57,355 bases of DNA from Novosphingobium sp. Chol11 (GTDB taxonomy: Bacteria > Pseudomonadota > Alphaproteobacteria > Sphingomonadales > Sphingomonadaceae): assembly GCF_945870625.1 (NCBI RefSeq), contig NZ_CAMBTS010000001.1:92432-149786 (forward strand). The letters run 5' to 3'. The notes beneath the pieces are model-generated. The model ran no database searches, was not told the origin of the DNA, and saw only the letters and a list, made by a program, of their open reading frames with translations. This document shows positions 49,691 through 57,355 of this stretch, in pieces. Within the stretch, counting starts at the first letter, position 1; each line of letters starts with the position of its first letter. A program made the position numbers and the translations under genes.

Positions 49691-50218
49691 TCAGCTTTCG
49701 AGCAGGCGGGGCATCAACTCGACAAAATTGCACGGGCGGTTGCGGCTATCGAGTTGCTCGGCGAGAATACCGTCCCAGCCGTCCTTCACAGCGCCATTCG
49801 AGCCAGGCAGCGCAAAGATATAGGTGCCCCGTGCCACCACCGCGCATGCGCGCGACTGGATCGTACTGGTGCCGATGGTCTTGAAGCTAAGCCAGCGAAA
49901 CAGTTCGCCAAAGCCGGGGATATCGCGGGTTTTGACCAGTTCGAGCGCCTCGGGCGTGACATCGCGGCCGGTCAGGCCCGTCCCGCCGGTGATGATCACG
50001 GCGTCGACCGTGCGGTCATCGATCCAGTTATTGAGCCGCGTGGCGATGCGCGGCACCTCGTCCTTTTCGATCGCGCGTGTCACCAAGTGGTGGCCAGCGG
50101 CCTTGATCCGCTCGGCAAGAATGTCGCCGGACGTGTCGTCACCGGGGCCGCGCGTGTCGGATACGGTGAGCAGCGCGATGTTGATAGGTTTGAAGATGCG
50201 ATCCGGATCAACCGCCAT
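49691..50218 (-). CDS. moaB: molybdenum cofactor biosynthesis protein MoaB
   Basis: 175-residue MogA/MoaB-fold protein adenylating or handling molybdopterin. NIALLTVSDTRGPGDDTSGDIL, IITGGTGLTGRDVTPEAL and the C-terminal ALPGSNGAVKDGWDGI are diagnostic. The ATG at 50218 is chosen; a TTG at 50227 is possible. It overlaps the 3' end of the lytic transglycosylase gene by 11 nt. Confidence 0.93.
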   Translation of the reverse strand: MAVDPDRIFKPINIALLTVSDTRGPGDDTSGDILAERIKAAGHHLVTRAIEKDEVPRIATRLNNWIDDRTVDAVIITGGTGLTGRDVTPEALELVKTRDIPGFGELFRWLSFKTIGTSTIQSRACAVVARGTYIFALPGSNGAVKDGWDGILAEQLDSRNRPCNFVELMPRLLES

Positions 50219-51986
50219 TGGAGGCAATCCTTACGTTTGCTGCGCCGACGAGGCCGGGAAATTTGGGCCAAAGTCCCTGCACGAGACCGATCCGGCTTTC
50301 TGATACCCCGCCAGCCTGACGTTCATACATCCAGTAGTTGCGCATCACGATCGCCACATAGCCGCGCGTTTCCCAATAAGGGATCGATTCCATCCACAAC
50401 AGCGGATCGCCTGCGTCGCGGATTTCGCTGTTCCAGCGTCCGATTGGCGCTGGCCCGGCATTGTAGGCCGCAATGACCTTGGGCAGCAAACCGCGCGTTG
50501 CATCCGATTGGCTGAGCTGCGCAAGGTAACTCTGCCCGAACGCAAGGTTTATCTGCGGCACATCGAGCTGGCGATCGCGCCCAGCCATTTCGGGCTGAGA
50601 GCGGGCCAGATCCCGGGCTGTTCCCGGCATGACCTGCATCAGCCCTTTGGCACCGGCCGGACTGGTGACGGCGGCGCGGAAATTGGATTCTTGCAATGAA
50701 TGCGCGAAGAGCAAGGCTGGATCGACTTTCCAGCCATTCGCGGGCACCCATTTGGGCGCGGGAAAGCGCGCCGCTTCATCTGGTCTTGCACCAACCGGCG
50801 CGTTGTAGGCCATCCACAGCTGGGTTGCCGGAAGCCCGAGATCGCGCGCCAGCCGCGACAAAGGCGCATATTGCGCAGGCTCGCCAATGCGGGCCTGATA
50901 GCGCAATACCTCCTCAGCGAGCCCGTCCTCGTCAATTTCGGCCAGCTGGACCGCGATGCGCACATTGTTCACCGCGCGCAGCTGTTGCCAATCCTTGCTT
51001 GAAAAGTCGGCGCTAGAGGTTGTGGGGGCATCGCCGCGCAGGCCCAGTGATTCTGCGGCCAGCATGCCATAAAGCGTATCGCCGCTGCGTGCCGCGCCGC
51101 GCAGTGCCGCCGCGACCTTCTCCGGCTTGCGACAGCGCATCCATGCCCGTGCCGACCAGAAGTTAGCTGCCGAGGCAAGCTCATCATTCTGCGCCATCGT
51201 CGCAGCCTGCGCAAAGCTCTCGGCTGCGCCCATGCAATCGTTCATTCGCCAGGCCGCAAGCCCGGCTGTCCACATTGCCTCTGCCGCCCAGGCCCCGCCG
51301 CCTTCGCTTGCGGTGAGCGATAGCAGCCGCGCATTGGCATCGTCATTCTCGATGTAATAGGCCCAGCCCACGCGCTGCCGCCATTCGGAACGCGCTGCTG
51401 GCGAGAGCGCGCTGTCGATGCCATCAAGTAACAGCCGGGCGGCCGCAGGATCATCATTCTTGATCCGCTCCTGGATCGCCTGGGCAATGCTTTCCGGCAT
51501 GGTGCCATCGGCGACCGAGCGCGGCTTGTTGCGCTTAGTGATGCCGGGCAATGTGAACATCTGCTGCGCGCTGGGCAGCGCGGGCACTTCGCTGGCGCCG
51601 CGCTTGATGGCGAGGCGGCCAAGCTGTTCGGACCAGGGCAAGCCGGGCGCTGTGGCCAGCAAATTGCTTAAGGATTGAAGCGGTGCCTTGGGCGAACTGG
51701 CCGCTAGATAGTATTGCGACTGGGCCACGGCATGCAGCGGGCCGTCACTGCGCTTGGTCAGCAAGGCCTGAACCCCGCTCCACTCTTCGCGCTCGATCGC
51801 GCTGAACAGTTGCTTGTAATAATCCCGGTCGTCCTGGCTGAGCAGCCCGGGAACCGCCGTGCGATCTGCCCGCGACCGAAAGTACTCAGCAGCGGCGCTG
51901 TTGGCCGAAGCGGGCGAAGCGGCGCATGCAGCCGCGATTGCGGCAAGGCTGCTCATTGCCATGCGCCGGAACTGCCACCTGATCAT
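50208..51986 (-). CDS. slt: soluble lytic murein transglycosylase (Slt70-like)
   Basis: 592-residue periplasmic enzyme that cleaves peptidoglycan to 1,6-anhydromuropeptides. A signal peptide (RRMAMSSLAAIAAACAASPASA) is followed by a long alpha-helical superhelix and a C-terminal SLT domain with catalytic Glu433 (HSLQESNF), GLMQVMPGTA, AYNAGPAPIGRW and a conserved ETRGYVAIVMRNYWMY. The ATG at 51986 overlaps the upstream gene's stop (ATGA). Confidence 0.94.
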   Translation of the reverse strand: MIRWQFRRMAMSSLAAIAAACAASPASANSAAAEYFRSRADRTAVPGLLSQDDRDYYKQLFSAIEREEWSGVQALLTKRSDGPLHAVAQSQYYLAASSPKAPLQSLSNLLATAPGLPWSEQLGRLAIKRGASEVPALPSAQQMFTLPGITKRNKPRSVADGTMPESIAQAIQERIKNDDPAAARLLLDGIDSALSPAARSEWRQRVGWAYYIENDDANARLLSLTASEGGGAWAAEAMWTAGLAAWRMNDCMGAAESFAQAATMAQNDELASAANFWSARAWMRCRKPEKVAAALRGAARSGDTLYGMLAAESLGLRGDAPTTSSADFSSKDWQQLRAVNNVRIAVQLAEIDEDGLAEEVLRYQARIGEPAQYAPLSRLARDLGLPATQLWMAYNAPVGARPDEAARFPAPKWVPANGWKVDPALLFAHSLQESNFRAAVTSPAGAKGLMQVMPGTARDLARSQPEMAGRDRQLDVPQINLAFGQSYLAQLSQSDATRGLLPKVIAAYNAGPAPIGRWNSEIRDAGDPLLWMESIPYWETRGYVAIVMRNYWMYERQAGGVSESRIGLVQGLWPKFPGLVGAANVRIASNGG

Positions 51987-52801
51987 TGCTGCGCAATTCC
52001 CGTCCATTCGAGCCAGCGGTTCCAAAATCCCGATTTCAGCCCAGGCGATGCCAGCAAAGCTTCAAGATCTACTGCCATCATCATCGCCACGCTGCCAGAA
52101 TGATGGTTAAAATTCCCTAAATTTGCAGCGGTTTGCGCCCACCCGTTGCCAAGCAGCGTCGAAATGCCGCTGCGCCCGAACACAAGCACGCGTTGCGGCG
52201 CGGCGAGCCTGATATGGTGCGCCAGCACCTTGCCCAAACCTGCGCTGGCCAGCGCTTCCCAATCGGGCAGTGCGGTTCGCGCCGGGACCGCAGAGGCGAG
52301 GTACACCTGATCCCGCGCCAAGCCCATCGCCGCCAGCATCGCCGCCAGCAGATGACCAGCCTTGCCCGAAAGAAGCGTTTCTCGGTCACCTTCCTCTGGC
52401 ATGGCGACGAGCACCATAAGCGGCGAATGGCCAGCACCGGAAGGGGGCACACGGTGAACTCCTGCTGGCGCAAGCGTCGGTTCTGTTTGCCACCAGTCTG
52501 AGAATTCGGCCAGATTTTCGGGCCAGCTTGCCGTTGGCCCGCCGATTTGCGGCGCGGGCTTCGTCTCCACCGGCTGGGCCATCGGGATTGCAGCAGGCGC
52601 TGGCTGCGCTTCGGCCAGCCAATCCTGCGGCAGCTCGGTAAAGTCCGCATCGACACCCGCCTCGCGCCACCAATCCAGCGCAGATGCAAGCGCGGCGGCG
52701 AAAGAGCCCGACGTTCCTGTGCTTATTGGCGCGCTTGATCCTGTCACCAAGTGGTATTGACCTTGCTTGCGCCAGCTTTCAAGGCAAACTCTCTGAGTCA
52801 T
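51983..52801 (-). CDS. degenerate uracil-DNA glycosylase-like protein
   Basis: 272-residue protein. From about residue 125 the fold resembles family 4/5 uracil-DNA glycosylases (LVAMPEEGDRETLLSGKAGHLLAAML, VYLASAVPAR, VLVFGRSGISTLLG, ASPGLKSGFW). The four iron-sulfur cysteines of family 4 are missing: there is only one Cys, at residue 6. The usual His-Pro catalytic motif is also missing; AVDLEALLASP stands in its place. It is probably not an active glycosylase of that type. Cotranscribed with slt. Confidence 0.75.
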   Translation of the reverse strand: MTQRVCLESWRKQGQYHLVTGSSAPISTGTSGSFAAALASALDWWREAGVDADFTELPQDWLAEAQPAPAAIPMAQPVETKPAPQIGGPTASWPENLAEFSDWWQTEPTLAPAGVHRVPPSGAGHSPLMVLVAMPEEGDRETLLSGKAGHLLAAMLAAMGLARDQVYLASAVPARTALPDWEALASAGLGKVLAHHIRLAAPQRVLVFGRSGISTLLGNGWAQTAANLGNFNHHSGSVAMMMAVDLEALLASPGLKSGFWNRWLEWTGIAQQ

Positions 52802-52829
52802 TCGAACTTGTCAGCCGGAGCCGAAGAAA

Positions 52830-54476
52830 ATGAGCGAGCGGGAATCGATGCCCTATGACGTGGTGATTGTCGGCGGCGGGCCGGCGGGCCTCGCGGCGGC
52901 AATTCGGGTCAAGCAGGTCAATCCCGAGATATCGGTCTGCATCCTTGAAAAGGGATCAGAAATCGGCGCGCACATCCTTTCTGGCGCGGTCGTCGATCCT
53001 CGGGCGCTCGATGAATTGTTGCCGACATGGCGCGAAGACGGCTGCCCGATGGCCGAAGTGCCGGTAACCGACAATTGGCACTGGGCGCTGAGCAGCACTG
53101 GCAAGACCGCGCTCCCGCATGCCATGATGCCTCCGTTCATGTCGAACCATGGCAACTACACGGGCAGTCTGGGCAACTTGTGTCGCTGGCTGGCCGAGCG
53201 CTCCACCGATCTCGGCGTCGAGATTTTTCCCGGTTTCCCCGCTGCCGAGGTGCTGTTCGACGATAGCGGTGCGGTAATTGGGGTTGCAACCGGCGATATG
53301 GGCGTTGCCAAGGACGGATCGCATAAGGCCGACTACCAGCGCGGCATGGAGCTGCATGCAAAATATACCCTGTTTGCAGAGGGCGCGCGCGGAAGTCTCA
53401 CAAAGAGTCTGAAGAAGAAGTTCGACCTTGAGCGCGATTGCGAGCCGCAGGTTTACGGCATTGGCATCAAGGAATTGTGGGATATCGATCCAGAGCAGCA
53501 TGTGCCCGGCCGTGTACTCCACACCCAAGGCTGGCCGCTTTCCGAAAACGGTGCGTTTGGCGGGGGTTTCCTCTATCATCAGGCGAACAATCAGGCCGCG
53601 CTCGGCTTTGTGACGGCGCTCGATTATGCCAATCCGTGGATCAATCCTTTCGAAGAATTCCAGCGCTGGAAACAGCATCCCGATATCCGCTCCATCCTCG
53701 AGGGCGGTCGCCGCGTGTCGTATGGCGCGCGCGCGATCAATGAGGGCGGTTGGCAATCAGTTCCCAAGCTGGCGTTTCCGGGCGGCGCGCTGATTGGCTG
53801 CTCGGCCGGTTTCGTGAACGTGCCGCGCATCAAGGGCAGCCATACCGCGATGAAGAGCGGGATGCTGGCGGCCGAATCGATCATTGCGGCGCTGGCTGCA
53901 GCACGCGAGCATGACGAGCTGGCCGATTACGATGCCGCTGTGCGCAACAGCTGGATCGCCAAGGAACTGAAGCTTGTGCAGAACGCGCAGCCGCTGGCGG
54001 CCAAGTTCGGCGGCGCGCTGGGCACCGTGCTGGCGGGCATGGATATGTGGGCGCGGGTGCTCCGCATCAATCCGGTGCCAGGGCTGAAGCATCACAGCGA
54101 CAACGAAGCGACGATGCGCGCCGACCTTTATAGCCCGATCGTCTATCCCAAGCCGGACGGCGTGATCAGCTTCGACCGTCTGACCTCGGTGGCATTTTCC
54201 TATACCAACCACGAGGAAGACCAGCCTTGCCACCTGACGCTCAAAGATCCGGAGGTGCCCACGCACATCAATCTCCCGATCTATGGCGGCCCGGAGGCGC
54301 GCTTCTGCCCGGCAGGGGTCTATGAATTTGTCGGTGTCGAGGAAGGTGCGCCGCGCCTGCAGATCAACGCGCAGAACTGCGTGCATTGCAAGACTTGCGA
54401 CATCAAGGATACGACCCAGAACATCAACTGGGTCACGCCCGAAGGCGGGGGCGGGCCCAACTATCCGAATATGTAA
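52830..54476 (+). CDS. electron transfer flavoprotein-ubiquinone oxidoreductase
   Basis: 548-residue membrane-bound ETF-QO passing electrons from fatty-acid and amino-acid dehydrogenases to ubiquinone. The FAD motif [16 protein letters not shown] is at the N-terminus. GAHILSGAVVDPRAL, QGWPLSENGAFGGGFLYH and the C-terminal 4Fe-4S cysteines (CPAGVYEF and NCVHCKTCD) are diagnostic. The start is 28 nt from the divergent UDG-like gene, so both promoters must overlap coding DNA. Confidence 0.97.
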   Translation: MSERESMPYDVVIVGGGPAGLAAAIRVKQVNPEISVCILEKGSEIGAHILSGAVVDPRALDELLPTWREDGCPMAEVPVTDNWHWALSSTGKTALPHAMMPPFMSNHGNYTGSLGNLCRWLAERSTDLGVEIFPGFPAAEVLFDDSGAVIGVATGDMGVAKDGSHKADYQRGMELHAKYTLFAEGARGSLTKSLKKKFDLERDCEPQVYGIGIKELWDIDPEQHVPGRVLHTQGWPLSENGAFGGGFLYHQANNQAALGFVTALDYANPWINPFEEFQRWKQHPDIRSILEGGRRVSYGARAINEGGWQSVPKLAFPGGALIGCSAGFVNVPRIKGSHTAMKSGMLAAESIIAALAAAREHDELADYDAAVRNSWIAKELKLVQNAQPLAAKFGGALGTVLAGMDMWARVLRINPVPGLKHHSDNEATMRADLYSPIVYPKPDGVISFDRLTSVAFSYTNHEEDQPCHLTLKDPEVPTHINLPIYGGPEARFCPAGVYEFVGVEEGAPRLQINAQNCVHCKTCDIKDTTQNINWVTPEGGGGPNYPNM

Positions 54477-54506
54477 GTTTCTCCCCGGAAACGGGAGTCG
54501 GGGGCC

Positions 54507-55304
54507 ATGAAAGAGACCGCTTACGCCAAGATAAACCTTGCCCTGCATGTGCGGCGGCGGCGGGACGATGGCTACCACGAGCTGGAAACCGTGTTTGCCT
54601 TTGTCGATGCCGGCGACGAGCTGGAGGTCAGCATGGCGCCGCAGGACAAACTCATAACGGTTGGCGAGTTCGGAGCTGGGCTCGGTGACTTTGCGGAAAA
54701 CATTGTCGCAAAGGCGCTGCTCGCATTGCCCCGCGCTCAGGGCTGGTCGGTGACACTGGAAAAGCGGCTTCCCGTTGCGGCGGGGCTTGGCGGCGGCTCG
54801 GCTGATGCGGGCGCGGTGTTCCGCATGGTCGAGCGCGCAGCGGGCCTGCCAGATGACTGGCGTGCCCGCGCCGCGGCGCTTGGGGCCGATGTTCCCGCGT
54901 GTGTGCTGAGCCGTACCTGTATTGGTTTAGGCACGGGCACCGAACTGGAAGAGATTGATAGCGATCTTGCCGGAATGCCGGTGCTGCTGGTCAATCCGCG
55001 CATTCCGCTGGCCACCGGCCCGGTGTTCAAGGCGTGGGACGCGCTTGATCGCGGACCTTTGCCGTCCGGCAATGTGCGGAAGATGGCGAGCGAGGGCCGC
55101 AACGACCTTGAAGCACCAGCGCTCGCGCTTGTTCCCATAATCGGCGATGTCCTGACGGCTTTGCGCGCTAGCAACGCATGGCTGGTGCGCATGTCGGGCT
55201 CGGGCGCGACATGCTTTGCGCTTTACGAGACCGCGGCTGAACTGGCGGCGGCACAAGCCTTGCTTCCCGCAGAGTGGTGGCAACTTGCGGGCAGGCTGCG
55301 CTAG
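54507..55304 (+). CDS. ispE: 4-diphosphocytidyl-2-C-methyl-D-erythritol kinase
   Basis: 265-residue GHMP kinase of the MEP isoprenoid pathway. ETAYAKINLALHVRRRRDDGYHELETVF is the family N-terminus, the ATP loop is PVAAGLGGGSADAG, and RMSGSGATCFALYE is near the C-terminus. It follows the ETF-QO gene by 30 nt and precedes the amidohydrolase by 9 nt. Confidence 0.96.
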   Translation: MKETAYAKINLALHVRRRRDDGYHELETVFAFVDAGDELEVSMAPQDKLITVGEFGAGLGDFAENIVAKALLALPRAQGWSVTLEKRLPVAAGLGGGSADAGAVFRMVERAAGLPDDWRARAAALGADVPACVLSRTCIGLGTGTELEEIDSDLAGMPVLLVNPRIPLATGPVFKAWDALDRGPLPSGNVRKMASEGRNDLEAPALALVPIIGDVLTALRASNAWLVRMSGSGATCFALYETAAELAAAQALLPAEWWQLAGRLR

Positions 55305-55313
55305 GATGGGCCG

Positions 55314-56042
55314 ATGAGCGAAGCGTTCGAGATCATCGGGGTGCCCCGCTTTGGCGGAATTCTGGTGGTTTGCGATCATGCGTCGAACAGCGTGCCCGAT
55401 AACATCGACCTTGGCATCGATTCGGCGCTGTTGGAGCAGCACATCGCCGTCGACATCGGAGTGGCCGCAGTCGCGCGGCGGATGGCGGAGCGCGCCGGCA
55501 CAGCCGCTTTTCTTGCAGGCACAAGCCGTCTGGTCTGCGATCTGAACCGCGATGAGCATCAACCCGCCGTTATACCTGCTGCCAGCGATGGCTATGCCAT
55601 TCCCGGAAATGCCCTCGATGCGGCGGCACGGGAAGCGCGGCTCGCGCGGTTTTTCCGGCCTTATCATGCAGCGCTGGCCGATCTTCTGGACGCCATGCCG
55701 CCTTCGCTGATCCTCTCGCTGCATAGCTTCACCCCGCGACTCGCGAGCGATCCGGGGGGGGCACGTCCCTGGCATGTCGGTGTGCTTTACAACGGTGATG
55801 ATCGCGCCCCGCGCCTCGCCATCCCGCTGCTTGAGGCTGAGAATCTGACGGTGGGCGACCAGCAGCCTTATTCAGGCCGATTGCTGAACGCGACGATGAA
55901 CCGGCATGCTGAAGCGGAGGGGCGGCCTTATCTCGGCATCGAAGTGCGGCAGGACGAGATCGGTGATGAGGCGGGTCAAGCACTCTGGGCGGAAAGGCTC
56001 GCCCGGATCGCCAATTTGATAGCAGTAAGCTTGGATTGTTGA
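55314..56042 (+). CDS. N-formylglutamate amidohydrolase family protein
   Basis: 242-residue member of the N-formylglutamate amidohydrolase-like family. VVCDHASNSVPDNID, the HIAVDIG region, CDLNRDEH, SLHSFTPRL and GIEVRQDEIGDEAGQ carry the metal-binding His, Asp and Glu residues. Family members cleave N-formyl-glutamate; no histidine-degradation genes are nearby, so the substrate is open. Confidence 0.88.
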   Translation: MSEAFEIIGVPRFGGILVVCDHASNSVPDNIDLGIDSALLEQHIAVDIGVAAVARRMAERAGTAAFLAGTSRLVCDLNRDEHQPAVIPAASDGYAIPGNALDAAAREARLARFFRPYHAALADLLDAMPPSLILSLHSFTPRLASDPGGARPWHVGVLYNGDDRAPRLAIPLLEAENLTVGDQQPYSGRLLNATMNRHAEAEGRPYLGIEVRQDEIGDEAGQALWAERLARIANLIAVSLDC

Positions 56043-56078
56043 TAGCAGCAGCATCATGTCTCTTTTGGGGGAAATACA

Positions 56079-56831
56079 GTGGCGGTGTTAACGGTCCCTT
56101 TCTTGCCAATCTACCTTTTCAAGCACGTGGGAGGCGGACTTATTGTCCACGCATACGGCGGATACGTGGCAAACACGCTTATTCCCGCATCGGTGGTATC
56201 TGCATTCAGTTCGGCCGGCACGACATTGGCTTCATTGGCTGGAGGTGCTGCTTCTATTGCAACAGCACCGGCAACTGTTGTGACCGTAGCCGGAATTGCT
56301 GTCGTCGCAGCAGGCGCGTATTGTTATTTCTACGGACTTCCGTTGCCGATCGAGTCGGTGCTTGCCAATGCTGGTCTTGGCACCAAGGTTGTGGCGGTGA
56401 AGGGATCTTTGCTTCCCGCCATCTCACACGGCGCGTTTGCTGTATCAACGACGAATCTTGCGACTGCGCTAATCCTGTTGGGGCTAGCCAGTTACATAGC
56501 CTATCGATTTTATGAGAATCATGCGGACGCTGCAAGGGCGGCGGAGGAAGGCCCTGCAATTGATGCGGAGGGCGTGGCAAAGGCTTACTTTGGAGCAAAG
56601 GCGTGGCAGACTTTCGGAGAGCCAATCTCAAAGGGGTTGAGCGACGCAAGTGCTTGTATCGTAAGTTTTTTTGCGAGCGTCGCAACGACGACGGCTGACT
56701 ACTCGGAATGGGCGAGGAATGCGCTTATCGGGGTCGCGGCGCAATCGACAGAATATCTGGAGGGCGTTTGGGACAAGCTTGCAAGCCGCCTCTCGTCCAG
56801 CGGCAAAAAGGATACTCGCGAAGCCGGTTAG
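56079..56831 (+). CDS. orphan membrane protein of unknown function
   Basis: 250 residues from a GTG at 56079 with TGGGGGAAA upstream. Residues 36-82 are very rich in Ala, Gly, Thr and Val, like a glycine-zipper membrane hairpin. A second hydrophobic helix lies at about 125-144 (NLATALILLGLASYIAYRF), followed by an amphipathic, Ala-rich soluble tail. No family is recognised. Codon use is less GC-biased than in its neighbours ispE and ilvD, which suggests recent acquisition or fast evolution. It sits alone on the plus strand 36 nt after the amidohydrolase. Confidence 0.65.
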   Translation: MAVLTVPFLPIYLFKHVGGGLIVHAYGGYVANTLIPASVVSAFSSAGTTLASLAGGAASIATAPATVVTVAGIAVVAAGAYCYFYGLPLPIESVLANAGLGTKVVAVKGSLLPAISHGAFAVSTTNLATALILLGLASYIAYRFYENHADAARAAEEGPAIDAEGVAKAYFGAKAWQTFGEPISKGLSDASACIVSFFASVATTTADYSEWARNALIGVAAQSTEYLEGVWDKLASRLSSSGKKDTREAG

Positions 56832-57005
56832 ATGATTTCGCACAAAGGCCTTTGCTGTCCTCGATCGCCAAGGTGGCGGCGCTCGCCACATCGGCTGCAG
56901 GCCCACAAAGTGGTTGCGAACTTTACTTTCGACGGCGTGATGCCCTTGAAGTAAGGAATGCGAGGCCACCCACATAAGCAATCGCCTCATTCCGGAGTTC
57001 GCCCA
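56832..57005. other. intergenic region before ilvD
   Basis: 174 nt with no gene I can support. Short open frames on both strands (for example one ending at 56977 on plus and one starting at 56990 on minus) have no recognisable content. It should contain the ilvD promoter, but no clear boxes were found. Confidence 0.5.
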
Positions 57006-57355
57006 ATGCCCGTCTATCGTTCACGCACCACCACCCATGGCCGCAATATGGCGGGCGCGCGCGGGCTTTGGCGTGCGACGGGGATGAAGGACGGCGATTT
57101 CGGCAAGCCGATTATCGCGGTGGTCAATTCCTTCACGCAATTCGTGCCGGGCCATGTCCACCTCAAGGATCTGGGCCAATTGGTCGCGCGCGAGATCGAA
57201 GCGGCGGGCGGCGTGGCCAAAGAGTTCAACACAATCGCGGTCGATGATGGCATCGCGATGGGCCATGACGGGATGCTTTACAGCTTGCCCAGCCGTGAAC
57301 TGATCGCGGACAGCGTGGAATTCATGGTCAATGCCCACTGCGCCGATGCGATGGT
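57006..57355 (+). CDS. ilvD: dihydroxy-acid dehydratase, 5' part
   Basis: The first 116 residues of IlvD, the iron-sulfur enzyme making 2-ketoacids in valine and isoleucine synthesis. The start [20 protein letters not shown] and the stretches [34 protein letters not shown] and NAHCADAMV are close to the enterobacterial enzyme. The gene runs off the right edge. Confidence 0.97.
   Translation, partial: MPVYRSRTTTHGRNMAGARGLWRATGMKDGDFGKPIIAVVNSFTQFVPGHVHLKDLGQLVAREIEAAGGVAKEFNTIAVDDGIAMGHDGMLYSLPSRELIADSVEFMVNAHCADAM

Overview
The window reads as a chromosomal stretch of a high-GC alphaproteobacterium, most likely a member of the Sphingomonadales. Grounds for this are the strong G/C third-position bias on both strands, a TonB-dependent receptor of the sphingomonad type, a 28-nt-armed palindrome upstream of dnaE of a kind I associate with sphingomonad genomes, and gene neighbourhoods such as bamD/recN/ligA, purF-SDR and slt-moaB. 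There are no rRNA or tRNA genes, no CRISPR array, no insertion sequence and no prophage. The genus is an inference.

Layout. 1-6627: the end of an unknown gene, then a sulfate ABC transporter operon (sbp-cysT-cysW-cysA) closed by a 58-residue YezD-family protein, then a TonB-dependent receptor. 6669-7908 (minus): GFA-family and AIM24-family proteins. 8161-11461: ahpC-ahpF peroxide defence with hairpins between the genes, a class I cytochrome c and an Rrf2 regulator. 11540-20123: bamD, an inserted minus-strand pair (metallophosphoesterase and glycosyltransferase), then a compact recN-GNAT-ligA-lysE-pncC run. 20113-22614 (minus): SDR, a subclass B3 metallo-beta-lactamase and prmA. 22755-25453: sdhC-sdhD-sdhA, with no sdhB next to them. 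25454-26326: a lower-GC patch with stem-loops, a broken ORF and an orphan ParD-like antitoxin. 26327-32820: a secreted protein, a zinc metallopeptidase, an M28 peptidase, guaB, an RsmB-type methyltransferase and a TPR protein. 32863-37655: rppH and an HSL-type esterase (minus), then a photolyase-CFA synthase pair and a PilZ protein. 37750-42669: purF-SDR (minus), a LolC/E-type permease with LolD, and glutathione peroxidase. 42700-48519: palindrome, dnaE, acyl-CoA ligase and a DUF1330 protein. 48566-52801 (minus): radical SAM protein, MoaB, Slt and a degenerate uracil-DNA-glycosylase-like protein. 52830-57355: ETF-QO, ispE, an N-formylglutamate amidohydrolase-like protein, an orphan membrane protein and the start of ilvD.

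Most genes are housekeeping: DNA replication and repair (dnaE, ligA, recN, phrB), envelope biogenesis (bamD, Lol, slt, cfa), respiration (sdh, ETF-QO, cytochrome c), oxidative-stress defence (ahpCF, gpx, photolyase) and nucleotide, isoprenoid and amino-acid synthesis (guaB, purF, ispE, ilvD). The parts most worth a second look are the sulfur-uptake operon with its built-in YezD protein and adjacent receptor, the sdh operon lacking sdhB followed by a low-GC accessory patch, the chromosomal B3 metallo-beta-lactamase, the UDG-like protein that has lost its diagnostic residues, and the orphan membrane protein before ilvD. I found no clear-cut novel multi-gene defence or mobile system.
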